Shown: piece by piece, positions 42,786 to 53,880 of the stretch
Position numbering within the stretch: position 1 is the stretch's first letter
How the letters are laid out: each line of letters opens with the position of its first letter
Source of the DNA: Spongilla lacustris
Lineage: Eukaryota; Porifera; Demospongiae; Spongillida; Spongillidae
Reading direction: 5' to 3'
Assembly (NCBI GenBank): GCA_949361645.1
Contig: OX442425.1
Span: 1,416,000 to 1,479,999, forward strand
Length of the DNA stretch: 64,000 nucleotides
Position numbers and translations under genes: made by a program
Notes under the pieces: model-generated
Database searches by the model: none
Seen by the model: only the letters and a program-made list of their open reading frames with translations
What the model was told of the DNA's origin: nothing

Positions 42786-43708
42786 GCTGATATGACCATG
42801 CAAATTGCACCAGCACATTAAAAATGACAGATGGGTAAATAATCGTATACAACAAAAATTTCTCCATGTGCTGTTCGATAGCTTCGAACGCTTTGGCTTA
42901 ACTCACGCCAACGAAATGGTAAAACACCACTACTATTCTCATTCCCGCCTGATGTAGCGACACCTCGCGTTAAAATACTCAATAGGTTATCATGATTATA
43001 GTTCTACTATTGTGTCGTGTGAGAATGCACGAAATTACTTGGTATGGTCTAGATACAAATAAAACGCTCAACTAAATTTGCGCATGCGCATGTAGGATTT
43101 AGTTTTGATACTATTTCGGCAACAAAAAACCATGCCAGGACCTGTTGTTATTATACACTAGTCTGGCACGCCAAATTTATAATTTGCACACTTGCGCTGC
43201 ATCAATCCACTAAGCATGGGCGTACCGTAGTAGTATCGTGAAGACTCGTATTTCCCGTTGCTAAAACGGAGGTTCGGCACACTATATTGTAGTGTAACTA
43301 TTTTAATGTTCTCGTTAGTAGATGATTTTAGCAAGACTTGTGTCTCGTGAGCACACGACACATCAATATTAAACGATGACGCAAGGTATTACATAATGAC
43401 ATACATTTATGAATAAATTAAGCTTGGTTGTAATTAATTAATTTGTCTTGAATTTAGTTAATGGATGCTTAATGTTCTTTTAATGATACTCGTATATTAT
43501 AATCAGACCGATTTTTAGCGAATACTAAACCTGTTTTGAATTCAATTTAAAAAAAAAAAAATTGGTTAATTGATTTGAATTAATAATTTCTTGTTGTGAA
43601 ACATGATAAATCATAAAAAAAGGTGGCAAATTTATTGGTGAAATCAGAATTCTCAAATCTCTATCACAACCTTACACATTCACTCATGTCCTCAATTTCT
43701 GGCCATGA

Positions 43709-46700
43709 TTATGGTGGCCCCATTGACCCTGGTTGTGTGCAGCTGCTAGCTCCACTGCTGGTCTGATAACACCATATGTGAAAGGGCTGGTGGCTCCACT
43801 GGTTGTGCAGCACTTTTGACTGGACTTGAAGTGTGAGGTTATTAAGTTCACTTGCAGTGTGGGAGTTAATGGTTCCATGGGCTTGCTATGAGGAAGGCTG
43901 GTAGTTGTACTGTGTGGGGATGGTCCCATTAGCCCCCTCTATCAGTGAAGGACAGGTATTGGGGGGGGGGTGGAGCGTTGTGGGGACATCTAAGTAATAA
44001 GTCCACTTGCTGTGAGGGCTAAAAGTTCCACTGGTTCCATTGGTAGTGTTTGAAGGGGGGCATGTGTGATTCCATTGGTACATGTGCGTACATGCACATG
44101 TCCCCTGAAATTGTTGCATGGGGTTACTGACTCCATTTGCAGTGTGAGGGCTGCCTTCTCCACTGGCATTAAGTGGGGGCCACATTGATCCTCTGGTTGT
44201 GTGGCAGCTGGTGCTCCCTTGCTGGCAGTGTACATGTGGGGGTCAGGTTTTGCAGTATTGATTTCACTTGGGTTATTGGTTGCAGGTTCCAAAGGTACGT
44301 AGTGTGTGATTGCAGTGAAGGGGAGTGGTAGTTCTTGGCCCCATTGGCCCCTGGTCTGCTGACGCAACTTGCAGTAAAGGACAGGTAGTGAGAAGAGGGG
44401 GGGGAGAGGGGCAAGGGCTGGCACCAGTGTGTGGTGGGCCTGTTAAGTTGTTCTTGGTACATGTCCCCTGACCAATGAGGAGGGTTGGTGGTTGTACTGT
44501 CCTATTGGCTGATTGGCCCCTCTTTCATTGAAGGACAGGTAGTGGGGGCAAGTACATATACATGTAGTTCATGGTTCCCCTGAAATTTTTGGGGTTGCTG
44601 AATCCATTTGCAGTGCGAGGGCTGGTTTCTCCACTGGCATTATTCTGGGAGCTCAATTTGACCACTGGTTGTGTGGCAGCTGATACTTCCGTGCTGGGCT
44701 CCATCTGTGAGAGGGCTCCACTGGTGTGGGCTGCTGTTTGGACTTGCAGTGTGTACTGGTAGAGGGTCTAGTGGCTCCGTTTGAAGTGAGCAGAGAGGGG
44801 CTGGTGGTTCTACTGTGCGGAGCTGGCCCTACAGGACCTTGTTTGTGTGGGGGCTGCTGACTCAACTTGGGGTGGCGTCTTGACTGACTTTGTGGAGGCT
44901 ACCCCATTGGCCCTGGGTAGCTGAGGGTGTTCTGTAAGAATGGTTCCATGGGCTTCTGACTGCGGCTATTAAGTTCAATTGCAGTGTAGACTTTACAGGT
45001 TCCACTGCTATTGCTCATGAGCTTGCGGTGAGGGGGCTGGTTGTTCTACTATGTGGGGGGTCGGGGGGTCTCAGCTGACTCAACTTGCATTGAACGAAGG
45101 GGGGGGGGGGGGGGGGGTTGGCCCCTGGGTGTGGGGCCTGTTAAGTCCACTTGAGGAGTGAGGGCTAATGGTTGATCTGTTAGTGAGGTCATCACGTGTT
45201 GTTGGTACATGTAGTTCATGGCTCCCCTGAAATGGTTGGGGATGCTGATTCCATTTGCAGCCTGAGGGCTGGCATCTCCACTGGCATTATTGTGGGGCTA
45301 CATCCCTGCTGTCAGTGTGGGGGTCTGATGATCTGTCTGTGAGAGGGCTGGTGTCTCCACTGGCATTGTGGACGCTAGCTCCATTGACCAGGTTAGCTGG
45401 TGGCTCCCTTACTGGAATTATGGGGCCTATTAATTCCACTTGTTGGCTCCACTATTTGGAATGTGAGGCTATTATTAATAATTTAAATTGCAGCATGGGG
45501 CTTAATGGTTCCAAAGGTATATAGTGTGCACTTGCAGTAAGGGGGCTTGTGGTTCTGCTGTGTGGGGATGGCCTCTTTGGCCCCAGGGCTGCTGAGGGAA
45601 CTTGCAGTGAAGGGCCTAGCCCCATTAGCCCCTGGCTATGTGCGGGTGGGGCTGGTGGCTCTTTTGGTAATTTAGGGGCTGCTCACTCCCTGTCACTAAC
45701 ACAACCACCATCGTCAGTGTTACGACCGCCATCATCCTTGACCAATGTATCTTGAACCAGGGTCAATGAGCATTATTATGGGGGCCCCATTGACCCTCCT
45801 GCTGGCAGTGAACGGTCTGATAACACCGTATGTGGAAGGGCTGGTGGCTCCACTGGTTGTGCAGCGCTTTTGACTGGACTTGCAGTGTGAGGTTATTATG
45901 TTCAATTGCAGCTTGGGAGTTAATGGTTCCATTGGCTTGCTATGAGGAAGGCTGGTAGTTGTACTGTGTGGGGATGGTCCCATTAGCCCCCTCGTTCAGT
46001 GAAGGACAGGTAGTGGGAGGGGGTGTTGTGGGGACTGCTAAGTAATAAGTTCACTTGCTGTGAGGGCTAAACGTTCCACTGGTTCCATTGGTGGGGCATG
46101 TGTGATTCCAAATGTTGGTACATGTGCGTACATGCACATGTTCCCTGAAATTGTTGGGGCTACCGACTCAATTTACAGTCTGAGGGCTGCCTTCTCCACT
46201 GGCATTAAGTGGGGGCCACATTGATCCTCTGGTTGTGTGGCAGCTGGTGGTCCTTGCTGGTAGTGTGGGGGTCAGGTTTTGCAGTATTGAGTTCACTTGC
46301 AGTATGGGGGTTAATGGTTGGTTCCAAAGGTAGTGTGTGATTGCAGTGATGCGGAGTGGTAGTTCTTGGCCCCATTGGCCCATGGACTGCTGACGCAACT
46401 TGCAGTGAAGGACAGGTAGTGAGCAGAGGGGGGCTGAGAGGGGGGAGGGGCGAGGGCTGGCACCAGTGTGTGGTGGGCCGTTTAAGTCCACTTGCATTGA
46501 GTGATAATGGTTCAACTGGTAGTGACAGCATGTGTTCTTGGTACATGTCCCCTGACCAATGAAGAGGGTTGGTGGTTGTACTGTCCCATTGGCTGATTGG
46601 CCCCTCTTTCATTGTATAGGACAGGTAGTGGGGGGGGGGGGGGGGGGGGGGAGGGGGGGGGGACTGCTACGTATTAACTATGAGGACTTAGAGTTCCACT

Positions 46701-47134
46701 TGTGTTTGATGGGCCTTTGGGGTTTCTTTGGTACATGCAAGTACATTTACATGTAGTTCATGGCTCCCCTGAAATTTTTGGGGTTGCTGAATCCATTTGC
46801 AGTGCAAGGGCTGGTTTCTCCACTGGCATTATTATGGGGGCTCAATTGACCACTGGTTGTGTGGCAGCTGGTACTTCCTTGCTGGGCTCCATCTGTGAGA
46901 GGGCTCCACTGGTGTGGCCTGCTGTCTGGACTTCCAGTGTGTACTGGTAGAGGGTCTAGTGGCTCTATTTGAAGTGAGCAGAGAGGGGCTGGTGGTTGTA
47001 TTGTGTGGGGCAGGCCCTATTGGCCCTTGTTTGTGTAGGGGCTGCTGACTCATCTTGGGGTGGCATCTTCACTGACTTTGTGTAGGCTACCCCATTGGCC
47101 CTGGGTAGCTGAGGGTGTTCTGTAAGAATGGTTC
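43709..47134 (-). repeat. Right arm of copy B, inner part
   Basis: Matches 5690-9134 of copy A almost base for base, with differing G-run lengths (43960-43970, 44397-44403, 45100-45117, 46630-46662). The Gypsy element interrupts it at 47134. No genes. Confidence 0.7.
47131..47134 (+). repeat. Target-site duplication (GTTC), left
   Basis: GTTC before the LTR is repeated after the other LTR at 52355-52358. The uninterrupted sequence in copy A reads 'gaatggttccatgggctg' (9121 region), confirming a four-base duplication as expected for Gypsy integrases. Confidence 0.9.
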
Positions 47135-47326
47135 TGTAACGCGGCCACGAATTCAACAGAGAATGCTGTTAGAATATATTAGCAGCACTTAAGAGATACA
47201 ATCACAGCAGCTCTCTAGATACAAAAGGACCTACGCTTATATACAGATAAATGCACGTGCATACAGACAGACAGTCTAGGGTTCAAAGGTGGACCACATC
47301 AGGTGATAATGTACATCTGCATTACA
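47135..47326 (-). repeat. 3' LTR of the Gypsy element
   Basis: 192 bases, tgtaacgcgg to attaca on the plus strand (TG..CA ends), identical to 52163-52354. Unusually short for a Gypsy LTR. Confidence 0.95.
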
Positions 47327-47327
47327 C

Positions 47328-47341
47328 TGCTCCCTCCTCAT
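47328..47341 (-). other. Polypurine tract
   Basis: On the element strand 'tgaggagggagcag' directly precedes the 3' LTR (tgtaatgcag). It would prime plus-strand DNA synthesis. Confidence 0.8.
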
Positions 47342-47356
47342 TTGAGATGCTCTCTA

Positions 47357-50300
47357 TTAATGCCCATAATAGTCAGGTGGACGACGTGTGCGTTGAGGGT
47401 ACCGTGTGTTTGTTGGGCGGGGAATGAGTGACTGACGCCTATTGACAACAGGAGGATCTTCAATCGGAGGTGGTACATCAATGGGAGGTACAGGTACATC
47501 GCCAGCAGGTGGTTGTGCTTCTGGGAGTGGCTGTACTTCTTCGTCATCACTCATGATCTCCAACTGTTCACCTAATAGCTCAGGTTGAGGTACTCTGGCT
47601 GCAGACTCTTCATTTTGAGTGACTCTAGTTTTAGTTGCTGGAACATGTGCTGGAGCTTGTATTCCTTCAATACATGGTTTCAGTCGATCGAAGTGCACTA
47701 CTTGAGTACTTTTTCCTTTCAATGCTCTAATCTTGTAGTCACTCTCACCTATACGTTCTTGCACTCGATAAGGTCCTTTCCATGGATGATGCAGTTTCCT
47801 TGACTGTCCACGAGGCACCACTATTGAGTGCAGCCAGACAACATCACCGACACTGTATGGTTTACCATGCACTTTCTCATCATAGAATGACTTCTGTCTC
47901 TTATGCTCCGCATTGCATTTCTCTCGCACTACTGCATAAGCATTGTGTAAGGCATTCCTGAGCTCAGTTGCATATTCTCCTGCTGTGAAGCTATCACTTG
48001 GGCCAGTGCCATACATAAGGTCCACAGGAAGCCTTGCTTGACGACCAAACATCAGATAGAATGGAGTGTATCCTGTTGACGAGTGAACACTAGAATTATA
48101 GGCCATGCACAGTTTTCTAATACACTGGTCCCAATCAGATTGATTGTTCACAGTAGTTGCCAACATGTCCAATAAAGTTCTATTGAACCTTTCAACCATG
48201 CCATTACATTGGGGATGATAAGGTGTGGTACGTGACTTCTTAATGTGCAGCAGCTTACAAACTTCTCCAATAAGTTTTGACTCAAACTGTCTGCCCTGGT
48301 CCGAGTGCAATTGTTCTGGAGGGGAAAATCTACAGAACATTTCATTCACCAATTTCTCAGCTACTGTCACTGCCTCTTGGTTAGGTATAGCATAGACCTC
48401 AACCCACCGAGTGAAGTAATCACTAGCCACTAGTACATACCTATTGCCATCCTTTGTCTCCGGAAGGGGACCCATTATGTCCACCGCTACAATCTGCATG
48501 GGGGACCCAGCCTGCACGGTTTGGAGTGCTGCTCTATTTTTTGGTGCACTTGTCTTCCTGGTAGCACAGCTTGCACAGGTTTTACACCACTCCCTTGCAG
48601 CTTCCATGCTTCCAGGCCAATAGAAGCGCTCCTTCAGACGGAAAGACATCTTCTCTTCTCCTATGTGCCCGCCAACTGCACCACTGTGCAATTCATTCAG
48701 TAGAGTCGCCCGAAGTATAAAGGGTATCACAAGCTGGTGACCACAAAGTTGTCCTTTTTGAAGTGATCTCCACAATGTACCATTTCTGACACACAACATT
48801 TCCCACAACTGGAAAAGGCGACGCCCCTCAAGACTCCAGGACTTGACTTCATCAGGATGTGGCTTGCGATCAAGTTCAACAGCTTGGAGCACTGGGCCCA
48901 CAGATGGATCAGCCAGCTGCAGTTTGCGCATCTCTTCGGAGGGGTATGACTGGAATGGAAGATTAATAATCACACCTACTTGGGTTGGAACATCATCAGT
49001 TGGGTTGTGTGAATCACGACCACACTGTCTGCAGGGCATCCTGGAGAGTGCATCTGCATTCCCATGCCGTATCCCTGGTCTATGTACAACAGTGAAGTTG
49101 TATTCTTGGAGACGTTCTATCCAACGGGCAAGTTGTCCTTCAGGCTCTCTAAAATTCTGAATCCATATCAGTGAGCCATGGTCTGTCCTCAAGGTGAAAT
49201 GCTGTCCCAGCAAGTAACAGCGGAAGTGGTGTACGAACTCTACAACAGCAAGTAATTCTCGTCTTGTCACACAGTAGCGTTGCTCCTGTCTGCTTAATGA
49301 TCTACTTGCATAGGCAATAACACACTCACTACCATCATCTTGACCCTGAGAAAGGACTGCTCCTATGCCATTCTCACTAGCATCAGTGTCTAGGATGAAC
49401 GTCTTTGAGTAGTCTGGGAAGGCAAGTACAGGTGCTGACACAAGGCATGCGCGGAGTTGATCAAATGCATTCTGACAAGACTCATTCCATTCAAATGTTA
49501 CATTCTTCTCCGTCAATCTCTGCAGAGGTTTTGCGAGGGAAGCAAAATTCTTGATGAACCGCCTGTAGTAGTTCACCAAGCCCAAGAACTGTTGTATTTC
49601 CCTCTTGTCAGTTGGAGTAGGCCAATTGGACACCACCTCTGTTTTGTCTGGGTCTGTTGAAATTCCACTGGCTGAGACAACATGCCCTAGAAACCTGACT
49701 TTCTGCTGGCAAAAATTACATTTCTTAGGTTGAAGCTTAAGACCAGCTTGCCTCAACCGTGTCAAAACATTGCCAAGGCAATGCAGGTGTTCTGAGAATG
49801 TCCTGCCCACAACAACAATATCGTCGAAGTACACCAAGCAGTCCGTCCACTTGAGATCATTCAGCACTCGATCCATCAATCGCTGAAAAGTTGCAGGTGC
49901 ATTACAAAGCCCGAAGGGCATTACCTTAAACTCAAACAATCCCTCTGGTGTTGTAAATGCAGTCTTCTGCCTGTCTGCCTCCTCGACTTCCACCTGCCAG
50001 TATCCGCTTGCAAGATCCAGTGTACTAAAGAACTTCGTTCCACCAAGTGTGTCTAGGGTGTCGTCCACACGAGGGAGTGGGTAGGCATCCTTCTTCGTGA
50101 CTGAATTCACTTTTCTGTAATCAACACAAAATCGCATAGAGCCGTCTTTCTTACGTACCAGTATGATTGGAGAGGACCATGGGCTGTGAGATGGTTGGAT
50201 GACATCCTTTTCCAGCATTTCATCCAGCATTTTTCTTACTTCGAGCCGACGAGCTTGTGGGACACGACGTGGTAACTGGTGTATTGGCTGGGCATCTCCT

Positions 50301-52141
50301 GTATCTAGGTGGTGCTTGATTTCTCCTGTTCGACCTATATTACCAGGGTGTAAACTGAATACATCAGCATAATCCAAGAGAACAGAAAACAACATCTCTT
50401 TATCCCTGACACTGAGATGGTCACCAATCTTGGATACCATCTCCCACAGAGCCTTTTGATCATCGTGTGGGACATCCTTATCTCTTGATACGGCGTGAAC
50501 ATTGAGGTCTTCATCACCTGGAGGATCTTTCTCCAAGGCCTCCATAGTGGCAATCCGGGTCCCTTTCTTCACCACCACAGCCTCCTTTCTTGGATTGAGC
50601 ACTCTGAGTGGAACAGAACGTCCTGAAGGACTAACAACAGCATGAGCAACCATTAGTCCATGGCGACCATGCCGGTCACCCTCCACAATCCAGGAATGAT
50701 TGAATACTTGATGATCCAGCTCCACCATGATTTCCTGCTCACTTTCAGCAGGGATTAGCAACTTTTGCTTCACAACCAATCCTATCAGAGGAGTGCATGT
50801 GTACGGCTTCTGTTGAGTATTATCAAGTGATAGTGACACTCTTTGACATGGGAAGTCGATACGTCTCAGCCCGCTATCTATGACACATCTACACTGCTCC
50901 AAAAAATCTAGACCCAGGATTGCTTCAACTGACAAGTCATCTACTATGACAAATGTAGCAGCCATTGGGGTAGGAACTTCAGCAAATTTCAATTGCACTA
51001 AACCTACTCCCCTTATACTAAGTGGTATGCCACTTACACCAACCAACTTTTGTCCAGTGCCTTCCTCCAATTTGAGTTTGCTGTCCAATTTGGCTGCCTT
51101 AGCCCAAATGTCACTACGAAGGAGAGAAACTGCTGCTCCTGTGTCAATTATAAACTCAATTGGTAGGGTGGCTATACAACCTTTCAAACGGTAACTTAAC
51201 CCACAGTTTACTGACAGAGTGGGCACAGTTAAAACACTATTCTGGGTCCTTACAGGCTCTCCCCCTCGTGCTGGACCCCCTAGCACTGGAGGGTGGCAGT
51301 TTTCCTGCTGCTGTTGTTTACTACTGACTGGACAATTGCGTGCTATGTGACCCATTTCTCCACAACTCCAACATGTAACAGTACTTCTACCACCGTAACG
51401 CCCTCCAAACCTACGTAAGGGCGGACGCCCCTGGCTTCCTGAACTTGGTTCCTGCAATAGCTTCTCTAAACGGTCTAGGCGCTCGACGAGCAGTTTCATT
51501 TCTTTCGTTCCCTCTGTTGTGACAGCAGCAACAGCTGGCTCTTTTTGATGTGGTACCGCACATACGGGCTCTGAATGTTGTTGAGTAGGAATGCTAACCG
51601 TGCCGGTAATGGACTTACTACTGCTATGCCCCAGATATGTCTCCATCTCAATAGTGGTGGTAACAGCTGCTTCCACGGTTTTAGGACGCGTCTGCCGTAC
51701 ACTAAAGGAGAGATGAGAATCTTCAATCTGAGACAAAAATTGGTTCAGCGCAAGGCGTTCGCGGGCCTTTTCTTCGAGATCTGGGTACGCTTTATCCGCG
51801 AGTACTCTTAATGCGTCACCAAACGAAGCCCAGTCCTCGTCGTTTTGCCTCTTCCTAACCTGAAGTTCTGCCATGTGCAGGTCCCTTGAACTGTCGGGGT
51901 GGAAACGACGACGTAACGCATCTTTGCACTCACCGTATTTCGTACGAGCGTCTTGCGCTAGCCTCCGGTACGCTGTATGAGCCTTTCCGGTAAGTCGCAC
52001 TCGAATCCATTTCAGTTTCTCTTCGTCACTGTCCCACTTGTTCACTGCTGCGCAGTCTTCAAAGTGCTCTATCCAGTCGTCCCAGCGACTAATTCCAGAT
52101 TCGCCGCTAAAAGGTTCGGGTAGGAGAACTGGTCGAGCCAT
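47357..52141 (-). CDS. Gypsy Gag-Pol polyprotein
   Basis: 1,594 residues without interruption. Gag occupies about 1-250 and ends in a zinc knuckle 'CWSCGEMGHIARNCP' (about 256-270). Protease: 'FIIDTGAAVSLLRSDIW' (DTG near 332). RT: 'HSPWSSPIILVRKKDGSMRF' and the catalytic 'CLVYFDDIVVVG' (near 771). RNase H: 'FILDTDASENGIGAVLSQ' (near 917) and 'RTDHGSL'. Integrase: an HHCC finger (from about 1150, 'HSGAVGGHIG' to 'CASC'), the catalytic acids in 'VDIMGPLP' (about 1221), 'HSDQGRQFE' (about 1281) and 'NGMVERFNRTL' (about 1315), then a GPY/F-type 'WKGPYRVQERIG'. No chromodomain follows. The ATG lies only 21 bases after the 5' LTR. All visible catalytic residues are present. Confidence 0.95.
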   Translation of the reverse strand: MARPVLLPEPFSGESGISRWDDWIEHFEDCAAVNKWDSDEEKLKWIRVRLTGKAHTAYRRLAQDARTKYGECKDALRRRFHPDSSRDLHMAELQVRKRQNDEDWASFGDALRVLADKAYPDLEEKARERLALNQFLSQIEDSHLSFSVRQTRPKTVEAAVTTTIEMETYLGHSSSKSITGTVSIPTQQHSEPVCAVPHQKEPAVAAVTTEGTKEMKLLVERLDRLEKLLQEPSSGSQGRPPLRRFGGRYGGRSTVTCWSCGEMGHIARNCPVSSKQQQQENCHPPVLGGPARGGEPVRTQNSVLTVPTLSVNCGLSYRLKGCIATLPIEFIIDTGAAVSLLRSDIWAKAAKLDSKLKLEEGTGQKLVGVSGIPLSIRGVGLVQLKFAEVPTPMAATFVIVDDLSVEAILGLDFLEQCRCVIDSGLRRIDFPCQRVSLSLDNTQQKPYTCTPLIGLVVKQKLLIPAESEQEIMVELDHQVFNHSWIVEGDRHGRHGLMVAHAVVSPSGRSVPLRVLNPRKEAVVVKKGTRIATMEALEKDPPGDEDLNVHAVSRDKDVPHDDQKALWEMVSKIGDHLSVRDKEMLFSVLLDYADVFSLHPGNIGRTGEIKHHLDTGDAQPIHQLPRRVPQARRLEVRKMLDEMLEKDVIQPSHSPWSSPIILVRKKDGSMRFCVDYRKVNSVTKKDAYPLPRVDDTLDTLGGTKFFSTLDLASGYWQVEVEEADRQKTAFTTPEGLFEFKVMPFGLCNAPATFQRLMDRVLNDLKWTDCLVYFDDIVVVGRTFSEHLHCLGNVLTRLRQAGLKLQPKKCNFCQQKVRFLGHVVSASGISTDPDKTEVVSNWPTPTDKREIQQFLGLVNYYRRFIKNFASLAKPLQRLTEKNVTFEWNESCQNAFDQLRACLVSAPVLAFPDYSKTFILDTDASENGIGAVLSQGQDDGSECVIAYASRSLSRQEQRYCVTRRELLAVVEFVHHFRCYLLGQHFTLRTDHGSLIWIQNFREPEGQLARWIERLQEYNFTVVHRPGIRHGNADALSRMPCRQCGRDSHNPTDDVPTQVGVIINLPFQSYPSEEMRKLQLADPSVGPVLQAVELDRKPHPDEVKSWSLEGRRLFQLWEMLCVRNGTLWRSLQKGQLCGHQLVIPFILRATLLNELHSGAVGGHIGEEKMSFRLKERFYWPGSMEAAREWCKTCASCATRKTSAPKNRAALQTVQAGSPMQIVAVDIMGPLPETKDGNRYVLVASDYFTRWVEVYAIPNQEAVTVAEKLVNEMFCRFSPPEQLHSDQGRQFESKLIGEVCKLLHIKKSRTTPYHPQCNGMVERFNRTLLDMLATTVNNQSDWDQCIRKLCMAYNSSVHSSTGYTPFYLMFGRQARLPVDLMYGTGPSDSFTAGEYATELRNALHNAYAVVREKCNAEHKRQKSFYDEKVHGKPYSVGDVVWLHSIVVPRGQSRKLHHPWKGPYRVQERIGESDYKIRALKGKSTQVVHFDRLKPCIEGIQAPAHVPATKTRVTQNEESAARVPQPELLGEQLEIMSDDEEVQPLPEAQPPAGDVPVPPIDVPPPIEDPPVVNRRQSLIPRPTNTRYPQRTRRPPDYYGH

Positions 52142-52162
52142 TCCAGCTGCCGACTACGCCAA
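52142..52162 (-). other. Primer-binding site and minimal leader of the Gypsy element
   Basis: On the element strand the 5' LTR is followed by tt then ggcgtagtcggcagctgga and the gag-pol ATG. 'tggcgtagtcggcag' begins with TGG, the complement of a tRNA CCA end; the tRNA identity was not determined. The leader is only 21 bases, so translation begins immediately past the primer site. Confidence 0.75.
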
Positions 52163-52354
52163 TGTAACGCGGCCACGAATTCAACAGAGAATGCTGTTAG
52201 AATATATTAGCAGCACTTAAGAGATACAATCACAGCAGCTCTCTAGATACAAAAGGACCTACGCTTATATACAGATAAATGCACGTGCATACAGACAGAC
52301 AGTCTAGGGTTCAAAGGTGGACCACATCAGGTGATAATGTACATCTGCATTACA
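52163..52354 (-). repeat. 5' LTR of the Gypsy element
   Basis: 192 bases, identical to 47135-47326, followed by the second GTTC of the target duplication (52355-52358). Confidence 0.95.
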
Positions 52355-53809
52355 GTTCCATGGGCTGCTGACTGCTGTGTGAGGCTTTATTAAGTTCAGT
52401 TCCAGTGTAGACTTTACAGGTTCCGCTGCTATTGTTCATGAGCTTGCGGTGAGGGGGCTGGTGGTTCTACTGTGTGGGGATCCCAGCTGACTCAACTTGC
52501 ATTGAAGTAAAGGTAGTGGGGGGGGGGGGGGGGTTGGCCCCAGTGAGTGGGACCTGTTAAGACCACTTGCAGAGTGAGGGCTAATGGTTGATCTGGTTGT
52601 GAGGTCATCACGTGTTGTTGGTACATGTAGTTCATGGCTCCCCTGAAATTGTTGGGGATGCTGATTCCATTTGCAGCCTGAGGGCTGGCATCTCCATTGG
52701 CATTATTCTGGGGGCCACATCCCTCCTGGCAGTGTGGGGGTCAGATGATCTATTTGTGAGAGGGCTGGTGTCTCCACTGGCATTGTGGATGCTAGCTCCA
52801 TTGGCCAGGTTAGCTGGTGGCTCCCTTGCTGGAATTATGGGGCCTGTTAATTCCACTTGTTGGCTCCATATTTGGAATGTGAGGCTATTTAAATTGCAGC
52901 ATGGGGCTTAATGGTTCCAAAGGTATATAGTGTGCACTTGCAGTGAGGGGGCTTGTGGTTCTGTAGTGTGGGGATGGCCTCTTTGACCCCAGGGCTGCTG
53001 AGCGAACTTGCAGTGAAGGGCCTAGCCCCATTAGCCCCTGCCTATGTGGGGGTGGGGCTGGTGGCTCTTTTGGTAATTTAGGGGCTGCTCACTCCCTATC
53101 ACTAACACAACATTATCGTCAGTGGTACGACCGCCATCACTACCTTTCTCAATCTCTCCATCCTCGTCCAATGTATCTTGAATATCGATCGTCGTATTCG
53201 TACAGTTCGAACTCATCCGCCGACTGATTCAGTGAAACTCGACGAGCTCGCGTTCACTCGTGTTATACGTCACCATATCGTTTATCTACACCGAAAAACA
53301 ACCGTAAGTCTATACTAACAAGCACTACAATTCAGCCGCCCGTTTGTTTGGTGACCTTATAGGTGTGGTTATCACGCCCTATAGGAATAGTTGAATATTC
53401 ATGCACTCCGGAGAATGGAAACTGTTCCGTGCACATATAAAGGCGCGATTCGAGCGGGTAACGTGTACTTACTTTGCACAGCTGTTTCTCCGTAACGGAT
53501 GGCATGAAAATTAACGAACAGAACAAATCAATAGGTATAGGACCTCCCTACCTACAAACCGAATTTGAAGCGATTTGATTACTCCTACCGAAAGTTATGG
53601 TGGGTTTGAACCCGGTGGGGTATCGGACGTTGCAATACTGGCACGGAGTAAGTGCAAGACCCCAAAATATGTTTTAGCATAGAGAAATGGTGTAGTATGA
53701 AGTGCTGAAAATAGGAAGTCAAGAGCTCAAACTGTGTGGAAGATATAGCGCTTTGAATTGGATGCTATATATATAAATTCACAAGCATCAAAATCGCATA
53801 GAATGTTCC
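52355..53809 (-). repeat. Right arm of copy B, outer part
   Basis: Matches 9129-10582 of copy A, including the inverted subterminal core (53270-53750) and the terminal gttcc. No genes. Confidence 0.75.
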
Positions 53810-53814
53810 ATATA

Positions 53815-53857
<43 letters not shown>

Positions 53858-53880
53858 TAAATAAATAATAATAATAATAA
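53815..53880 (+). repeat. (TAA)n tract at the right border of copy B
   Basis: TAA repeats with an 'ataaataaa' interruption, joining copy B to the next non-LTR fragment. Confidence 0.9.

Larger units (their letters stand above)
41130..43660. other. Non-coding 3' region of the TIR element
   Basis: AT-rich sequence with a poly-G run (41877-41898, 22 G after an isolated A), a perfect hairpin (41560-41614), a 130-150-base direct repeat and the diverged shared core. The longest open frames (42180-42401 plus, 43158-43361 minus) lack recognisable features. No gene supported. Confidence 0.5.
35683..43708 (+). mobile_element. 8.0-kb terminal-inverted-repeat DNA transposon with transposase and chromodomain genes
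   Basis: The left terminus tcgtggccagaaattgcgga and the complement of the right terminus tcatggccagaaattgagga agree at about 24 of 27 positions. Copy A of the host element runs uninterrupted through the same place ('gggcattattatggtgg' near 5685), so the segment is an insertion in B or was lost from A. I find no clear target duplication: the flanks are 'gggcatta' and 'ttatggtgg'. It contains two spliced genes on the plus strand (37513-40232 and 40461-41120) and otherwise AT-rich non-coding sequence. It also carries a diverged copy of the foldback shared core at 42640-42785. Confidence 0.75.
47135..52354 (-). mobile_element. Complete Ty3/Gypsy LTR retrotransposon
   Basis: 5,220 bases, minus strand, flanked by identical 192-base LTRs and a GTTC duplication. 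One uninterrupted gag-pol frame, a primer-binding-like site and a polypurine tract are all present. Domain order protease, RT, RNase H, integrase is the Gypsy order. There is no envelope-like frame. Identical LTRs and an open frame imply very recent insertion into the right arm of giant element copy B, and possibly present activity. Confidence 0.95.
31924..53809. mobile_element. Giant foldback element, copy B, with nested insertions
   Basis: The left end ggaacgttctatgcgatttt and right end complement (gttcc at 53805-53809) equal those of copy A. Left arm: 31924-35682. Right arm: 43709-47134 plus 52355-53809. Two elements interrupt it: the 8-kb TIR element (35683-43708) and a Gypsy element (47135-52354). 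Without them the unit would be about 8.6 kb, roughly 1.8 kb shorter than A because the left arm has only one full repeat block. Arms match A closely, differing mainly in homopolymer lengths and scattered bases. Confidence 0.75.

Noticed and set aside
35683..43708. Reading the 8-kb segment as the original core of the giant element, with copy A a deletion derivative
   Set aside because: The segment has its own terminal inverted repeats at the exact boundaries and copy A continues smoothly across the site, so insertion into B (or clean loss from A) is simpler. The lack of a target duplication keeps some doubt.
47338..47550. Other open frames overlapping the Gypsy polyprotein on both strands
   Set aside because: Shadows of the gag-pol frame.
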